Part shown: positions 7,093 to 10,281 of the stretch, one piece after another
Position numbering within the stretch: position 1 is the first letter of the stretch
How the letters are laid out: each line of letters begins with the position of its first letter
Source: Nitrospirales bacterium
Lineage (GTDB): Bacteria; Nitrospirota; Nitrospiria; Nitrospirales; UBA8639
Length of the DNA stretch: 10,281 nucleotides
Direction: 5' to 3'
Assembly (NCBI GenBank): GCA_029261305.1
Contig: JAJDBO010000129.1
Span: 1-10,281 of the forward strand
Notes under the pieces: generated by a model
What the model was told of the DNA's origin: nothing
The model's database searches: none
The model's input: only the letters and a program-made list of their open reading frames with translations
Made by a program: the position numbers and the translations under genes

Positions 7093-7350
7093 TATTGCAA
7101 AATGTATTCGTAGGAGTGATGGTCTTTCTTAAAAAGGAGACAGCGCTTTTCCTTAGGCTGTCTCGGCGACCTGACGGCAACTGCGGTGTATCGTTTATGT
7201 TGTGATCTTTCCACAAGTTGTCAGAATTCCCAACGGCCTCACTACTGTTCTCCATTTTTCCCCGTGCACACGATCCCAAGAAATTATTAAAAACCTCAAT
7301 GAGATCAATGGGGATCAAAATTAAAGTTTGGTTTTTTAAGTCATAATGAA
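7093..7350. other. Intergenic stretch upstream of the sigma-54-type promoter
   Basis: No plus-strand gene is supported here. The stretch contains the hairpin at 7137-7164 (listed separately), a GTTG-N10-CAAC dyad (7217-7220 and 7231-7234) about 120 bases upstream of the promoter GG, and an AT-rich tract near 7317-7340. The dyad is at a distance where activators of sigma-54 promoters often bind, but nothing shows that it is used. Confidence 0.35.
7131..7164 (-). terminator. Perfect 8-bp hairpin, terminator-like in the minus orientation
   Basis: GAGACAGC (7137-7144) pairs perfectly with GCTGTCTC (7157-7164) around a 12-base loop, about 45 bases after the stop of the membrane-protein gene. On the plus strand it is followed by GGCGACC with no T-run. 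On the minus strand the stem is followed by C and then TTTTT (complement of A5 at 7131-7135), the layout of an intrinsic terminator. It may stop antisense transcription, or end the upstream gene by structure alone. Confidence 0.45.
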
Positions 7351-7351
7351 C

Positions 7352-7369
7352 CCGGCATAACTTTTGCTT
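7352..7369 (+). promoter_or_regulatory. Sigma-54-type (-24/-12) promoter for the methyltransferase/TPR gene
   Basis: CCGGCATAACTTTTGCTT contains GG (7354-7355) and GC (7366-7367) separated by exactly 10 bases, with the extended elements GGCA and TTGC of the RpoN consensus. Transcription would start about 12 bases after the GC, near 7379, leaving a leader of roughly 75 bases before ATG 7453. It shares 18 of 23 aligned bases with the second such site at 9752. RpoN promoters need an AAA+ activator, and none is encoded in the window. Confidence 0.7.
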
Positions 7370-7452
7370 TTTTCTTATGTCTTATATTCTCTTATGGGGC
7401 TATGGGTTTTTTGAATTGGTGTCAGCTCACTATGGGCGAAAGGGGTAGGAAT

Positions 7453-9561
7453 ATGGCAAAACCGTGGCAGGAGGTAGAAATCCCCGAAAACATTTTAACC
7501 ATCCCTGGAATGCTCGCTCAGGAAGAGGCTCAGTATTATATTTGGCTGACTGAAAGTGTTTATGAAGGGCACGGGGCGATTGTCGATCTTGGGGCGTGGC
7601 TGGGGCTGAGTGCCGCCTGCCTGGCCACGGGATTGGATCGAGGACAGAAGAAAGGAAAGATCTTCAGCTTTGATCGCTTTGAGTGGGATACGGACTACAT
7701 GTCACCTATTTATGATGGGAAGTTGGAGGATGGCGAGGATTTTCTTCCGGCGTTTCGCCAATTGACTGCTCTATGGGCACATCGTATTGAAGTGGAGAAG
7801 CAAGATCTTTTGCAGTATCAATGGAATCGTGGCCCCATCGAATTGCTTGTGGTTGATGCGGCCAAAACTTGGGAATTGACAAACAGTATTCTTCGGGGGT
7901 TCGGTCCTGCGCTGATTCCAGAAAAATCCAGGGTCCTATTCCAGGATTTCAATTACGAGTATTGTCATTGGCTTCCGTTGCTCATTGATTCAAGGCCGGA
8001 TCTCTGGGAGGAAGCGGAGGCCACGGATGGTGGGTGGACGGCGACGTTTCGTCCTCGGCGTGAACTGTTTACTCTCGGTGGTATTGAAGAAAACTATCAA
8101 GAAAATTCGTTTTCGTTTGATCAGGCGGCCAAGATTTTTCAAGCACGAATTACTCGGGCCTCGCCTTTTGTCCGGCGTTCTTTGCGTTGTGGCCTTTTGC
8201 GAAAAGCCCTTATCGAAGGAGAACCGGCGGCCAATGTGCTCCGAGATGAGCTTCTTGGAGATTATGAAATCCCGCTTGGTGCGGACAAACTCATGCAGGT
8301 GCAGGATGTCGCCAAACAGGTAATCACCCCTGCCTGGATTGCTTTGAAGGATGGCGACCTCGATAAGGTTGAGCGGTTGGTCAATGGTGTGTTGTCCAAC
8401 AACCCGGCTGACCCCGAACTGCTGTTCATCCTCGCCAAGGCGACGATGCAGGGAGGAAATGCCCTTCGCGCGCAAGCCCTCGCCGAGGATATTTTGGGAC
8501 TCGATGCGCAGCATATCGGCGCCCGGTTACTTCAAGTGGAACTTGCGTTACAGGCGGGGCTGGTGGGCAGCGAGGAACAGACTCTCTCCGAGATTCGCCA
8601 GATCGTGGGGATGGATACATTGGGGATGGAATACCAAAAACAGATTGATACGTTATTGACATCCATTGCCTGGATTGCTTTGAAGAATGGCGACCTCGAT
8701 AAGGTTGAGCGGTTGGTCAATGGTGTGTTGTCCAACAACCCAGCTCATCCAGAACTCCTGTTCATTCTCGCCAAGGCGGAGATGCAGGCAGGGAACGACA
8801 TTCGGGCGCAAGCCCTTGCCGAGGATATTTTGGGACTCGATGCGCAGCATATCGGAGCTCGGTTACTTCAAGTGGAACTTGCGTTACAGGCGGGGCTGGT
8901 GGGCAGCGAGGAACAGACTCTCTCCGAGATTCGCAAGGATTGTGTCGCGGATGCAAAGGGGATGGAATACCAAAAAAATATTGATTCACTCTCGGCTTCT
9001 TTGCAGATCCATCTTGGGTGGCCTGCATTATGGAGTCAGGATGATCATGAAGCTGAAAGCAGAGCTTTGATGGCCTTGGCCTTCGAACCAAAGAACTATT
9101 GGGCTTGGCAACTACTCGCCATGGTTGGTTTGGAACGAATGGACCTGAAACTTACCAAGCACGCCGTGAGTGAAGGACTCGCGATTCATCCGGAAGACCC
9201 CTTCCTGCGTCTTTTGAAATTAGATTTGGATCGGATTTGTGGCCAACTTTCACACTTCGAGGATGAGGTCCTCGCTATTTTTCACGAAACCCCTTCTCCA
9301 AAAGAGCATGTGGTCAATCATGGATTGAAAATATTAGTAGAATATTGGGTAGCCACTCTTCATTTCGAGCATGGGGAAGAGGTGCTCCAAAAAATTGTCA
9401 ACCGGTGGCCGTGGAATGCAGAAGCCTGTCTCTGGTTAGCGAAACTCAGAAAGTATCATCTTGATGATCAGGATGGTGCGCGACAGGCCTGTTCCATGGC
9501 CTTGTCCCGCCGATCTGATCATCCGTATCGAAACCAACTCCAACTAGAGTTCAACGTGTAA
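7453..9561 (+). CDS. SAM-methyltransferase-like domain fused to TPR-like repeats
   Basis: The gene encodes 702 residues from ATG 7453, chosen for the purine-rich AGGGGTAGGA just upstream; in-frame ATGs at 7402 and 7432 are possible. Residues 1-210 have a class I methyltransferase-like fold: motif I 'VDLGAWLG' (44-51), an acidic residue closing strand 2 (Asp74 in 'FSFDRFEWD'), and 'ELLVVDAAKTW' with Asp135. Such domains often modify sugars in polysaccharide loci (Methyltransf_24-like), but the substrate cannot be read from sequence. A helical linker leads to two 112-residue units (294-405 and 406-517) with TPR-like helices ('NPADPELLFILAKA', 'RAQALAEDILGLDAQHIGA'), then more diverged TPR-like helices to the end. 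No signal peptide or membrane helix is seen, so it is probably cytoplasmic and may work in a complex. A sigma-54-type promoter lies directly upstream. Confidence 0.92.
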   Translation: MAKPWQEVEIPENILTIPGMLAQEEAQYYIWLTESVYEGHGAIVDLGAWLGLSAACLATGLDRGQKKGKIFSFDRFEWDTDYMSPIYDGKLEDGEDFLPAFRQLTALWAHRIEVEKQDLLQYQWNRGPIELLVVDAAKTWELTNSILRGFGPALIPEKSRVLFQDFNYEYCHWLPLLIDSRPDLWEEAEATDGGWTATFRPRRELFTLGGIEENYQENSFSFDQAAKIFQARITRASPFVRRSLRCGLLRKALIEGEPAANVLRDELLGDYEIPLGADKLMQVQDVAKQVITPAWIALKDGDLDKVERLVNGVLSNNPADPELLFILAKATMQGGNALRAQALAEDILGLDAQHIGARLLQVELALQAGLVGSEEQTLSEIRQIVGMDTLGMEYQKQIDTLLTSIAWIALKNGDLDKVERLVNGVLSNNPAHPELLFILAKAEMQAGNDIRAQALAEDILGLDAQHIGARLLQVELALQAGLVGSEEQTLSEIRKDCVADAKGMEYQKNIDSLSASLQIHLGWPALWSQDDHEAESRALMALAFEPKNYWAWQLLAMVGLERMDLKLTKHAVSEGLAIHPEDPFLRLLKLDLDRICGQLSHFEDEVLAIFHETPSPKEHVVNHGLKILVEYWVATLHFEHGEEVLQKIVNRWPWNAEACLWLAKLRKYHLDDQDGARQACSMALSRRSDHPYRNQLQLEFNV
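8332..8667 (+). repeat. 336-bp in-frame tandem repeat, unit 1
   Basis: This unit encodes 112 residues of the TPR-like region and is followed directly by unit 2 with the same period. By my count 8332-8405 matches 8668-8741 with one mismatch, and 8524-8598 matches 8860-8934 perfectly. The intervening segment (8406-8481) has about 15 mismatches in 76 bases. The last third (8599-8667) is also diverged. Confidence 0.92.
8668..9003 (+). repeat. 336-bp in-frame tandem repeat, unit 2
   Basis: This is the second copy of the 112-residue unit, starting 'AWIALKNGDL' against 'AWIALKDGDL' in unit 1. Identity is patchy: near-perfect blocks alternate with diverged ones, which points to gene conversion between the units or to selection on some segments only. 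A more distant third unit may follow from about 9004. Confidence 0.92.
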
Positions 9562-9602
9562 AGTCTTTTGGACTGAGGGATTTTTATCTCTCTCCCGCCG
9601 TC

Positions 9603-9640
9603 AATTCTTCGACACTTCGTCAGAATTTCTTGTCTTTTTT
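9603..9640 (+). terminator. Probable intrinsic terminator after the methyltransferase/TPR gene
   Basis: AATTCT (9603-9608) pairs with AGAATT (9622-9627). After a two-base bulge, GAC (9611-9613) pairs with GTC (9619-9621) around ACTTC. A T-rich tract follows, ending in TTTTTT (9635-9640). It lies about 40 bases after the stop codon. The stem is AT-rich and bulged, so strength is uncertain. Confidence 0.45.
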
Positions 9641-9643
9641 AAT

Positions 9644-9662
9644 GAGTCCTTTTCCGTGACTC
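9644..9662. promoter_or_regulatory. Inverted repeat GAGTC-N9-GACTC, possible activator site
   Basis: This perfect 5-bp dyad is centred about 102 bases upstream of the GG of the sigma-54-type promoter at 9752-9769. That distance is typical for enhancer-binding activators. The match to any particular activator is unknown, and a short dyad like this can occur by chance. Confidence 0.25.
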
Positions 9663-9751
9663 GCAATCTCGGATTAGCCTGTCATTCTTCAAACCTCCTG
9701 TAATCATTACACTTTTCCTCCTCAAGTCACACCAAAGAAACTGAGATGATT

Positions 9752-9769
9752 CCCGGCAAACTTTTTGCT
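9752..9769 (+). promoter_or_regulatory. Sigma-54-type (-24/-12) promoter for the dioxygenase gene
   Basis: CCCGGCAAACTTTTTGCT contains GG (9755-9756) and GC (9767-9768) with exactly 10 bases between, again with GGCA and TTGC. The predicted start near 9780 leaves a leader of about 147 bases before ATG 9927, containing two hairpins. It closely resembles the site at 7352-7369, suggesting that both downstream genes answer to RpoN and perhaps to the same activator. Confidence 0.7.
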
Positions 9770-9802
9770 TTGTCTTTCAGGGGGTCCCTTCGTTCGGAGT
9801 AG

Positions 9803-9821
9803 ATGCCACTGAATGTGGCAT
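9803..9821 (+). other. Leader hairpin 1
   Basis: ATGCCAC (9803-9809) pairs perfectly with GTGGCAT (9815-9821) around TGAAT. It lies inside the predicted untranslated leader of the dioxygenase gene. No T-tract follows, so it is not a standard intrinsic terminator. It could be an RNA structure or a protein-binding dyad. Confidence 0.4.
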
Positions 9822-9870
9822 GCGGGTGTTTTGGGGTTGGAACCCAGATGAGGATTGTGATTTTCCATTC

Positions 9871-9889
9871 CCGTGGGGTTAACTCACGG
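9871..9889 (+). other. Leader hairpin 2
   Basis: CCGTG (9871-9875) pairs with CACGG (9885-9889), extended by one G-T and one G-C pair to a 7-bp stem around GTTAA. It sits about 37 bases before the dioxygenase start codon and just upstream of its RBS. No known riboswitch class was recognised. Confidence 0.4.
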
Positions 9890-9914
9890 ATTCCTTAACA
9901 GGCCCCTTATGTTT

Positions 9915-9924
9915 AAGAGGTGAT
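9915..9924 (+). promoter_or_regulatory. Strong ribosome binding site deciding start at 9927
   Basis: AAGAGGTGAT contains GAGGTGAT (9917-9924), complementary to the 3' end of 16S rRNA. A second ATG at 9923 overlaps this site and is in another frame, so 9927 is the start. Confidence 0.75.
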
Positions 9925-9926
9925 GT

Positions 9927-10281
9927 ATGTTTGAATTGACTCAACAGCAAATTCAATTTTGGAAAGAAAATTCCTATCTTCTGCTCCCCAGACTTTGCTC
10001 TGACCGTCAGCGCCAACTCGCCCAATGGGTAAGCGAAATCGGCTCATGGCCAAGAGATCCTTCTCGATGGATGAGTTTTTATGAACGGGATAACATTTCC
10101 CAATTGTCGCGAATAGAGAACTTTATTCAGTATCATCCCAAAATAGCGGATGTATTAATTGGCGACACGACGATTGATTTGGTTTCTAGACTCATGGGAG
10201 AACCCGCACTTCTTTACAAAGAACGCATCAACTTTAAATTTCCTGGCGGTGGGGCCCATGAAGCCCATCAAGATGGCGTGG
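9927..10281 (+). CDS. Phytanoyl-CoA dioxygenase (PhyH)-family protein, 3' end outside window
   Basis: 118 complete codons from ATG 9927 are open to the window edge; the stop lies beyond it. The N-terminus 'FELTQQQIQFWKENSYLLLP' is typical of PhyH-family proteins. Further on, 'LYKERINFKFPGGGAHEAHQ' ends at His114-Gln-Asp116, the first two ligands (H-x-D) of the non-haem Fe(II)/2-oxoglutarate site. Members hydroxylate diverse small molecules or lipids using 2-oxoglutarate and oxygen; the distal His and Arg are beyond the window. Nothing here shows the substrate; family members within polysaccharide or secondary-metabolite loci are common. It has its own strong RBS and a sigma-54-type promoter with a long structured leader, so it probably starts a separate transcript. 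The protein is probably cytoplasmic, since no signal peptide is visible. Confidence 0.9.
   Translation, partial: MFELTQQQIQFWKENSYLLLPRLCSDRQRQLAQWVSEIGSWPRDPSRWMSFYERDNISQLSRIENFIQYHPKIADVLIGDTTIDLVSRLMGEPALLYKERINFKFPGGGAHEAHQDGV

Noticed and set aside
6956..7318. A 120-codon minus-strand open frame.
   Set aside because: It lies partly antisense to the membrane-protein gene, has a composition typical of a shadow frame, and is interrupted by the strong hairpin at 7137-7164. No family was recognised.
7990..8514. A 174-codon minus-strand open frame inside the methyltransferase/TPR gene.
   Set aside because: It is the antisense of a clearly coding region, and part of it reappears at 8653-8850 only because the plus-strand repeat is duplicated.
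8332..9003. Repeats considered as a CRISPR array or mobile element.
   Set aside because: There are only two long in-frame coding units without spacers, terminal inverted repeats or transposase motifs.

Overview
The window reads as part of a surface-polysaccharide or glycopolymer locus of a Gram-negative-type (diderm) bacterium. All six supported genes lie on the plus strand. GC is moderate, and the sigma-54-type promoter cores together with envelope genes of this kind would fit a Nitrospirota/Nitrospira-like genome, but that assignment is a tentative inference from style and not from a marker gene.

Layout. (1) 2-922: the 3' end of a gene whose visible part is a proline-rich linker followed by two CBM4_9-like beta-sandwich modules. 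(2) 1009-4263: a large unusual fusion with a YidC/Oxa1-like membrane domain, extra membrane helices, an extracytoplasmic sulfatase/phosphoglycerol-transferase-like domain, and two C-terminal CBM4_9-like modules homologous to those of gene 1. (3) 4256-5656: a CDP-glycerol:glycerophosphotransferase (TagB/TagF)-like enzyme with an N-terminal signal/anchor and a 'YLDPGTGS' module; it overlaps gene 2 by 8 bases. (4) 5657-6072: a gap with inverted repeats and a possible minus-strand gene remnant. (5) 6073-7092: a multi-pass membrane protein of an unnamed family with a GEELSWGQ motif. (6) 7093-7452: a gap with a hairpin and a sigma-54-type promoter. (7) 7453-9561: a methyltransferase-like domain fused to TPR-like repeats that include a recent 336-bp tandem duplication. 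(8) 9562-9926: a gap with a terminator-like hairpin, a second sigma-54-type promoter and a structured leader. (9) 9927 to the end: the start of a phytanoyl-CoA dioxygenase-family gene.

How the genes may work together. Genes 2 and 3 pair two activities that classically act on glycerol phosphate: a lipid-dependent phosphoglycerol transferase-like domain outside the membrane and a CDP-glycerol-dependent transferase inside. The CBM-like modules would hold the outer domain on a glycan. This suggests a teichoic-acid-like or glycerophosphate-decorated glycan in a diderm, with a YidC-like domain used for something other than ordinary protein insertion, because the conserved groove arginine appears to be replaced by asparagine. 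The methyltransferase/TPR gene and the dioxygenase gene each sit behind matching sigma-54-type promoters, so they may be co-regulated with each other rather than with genes 1-3.
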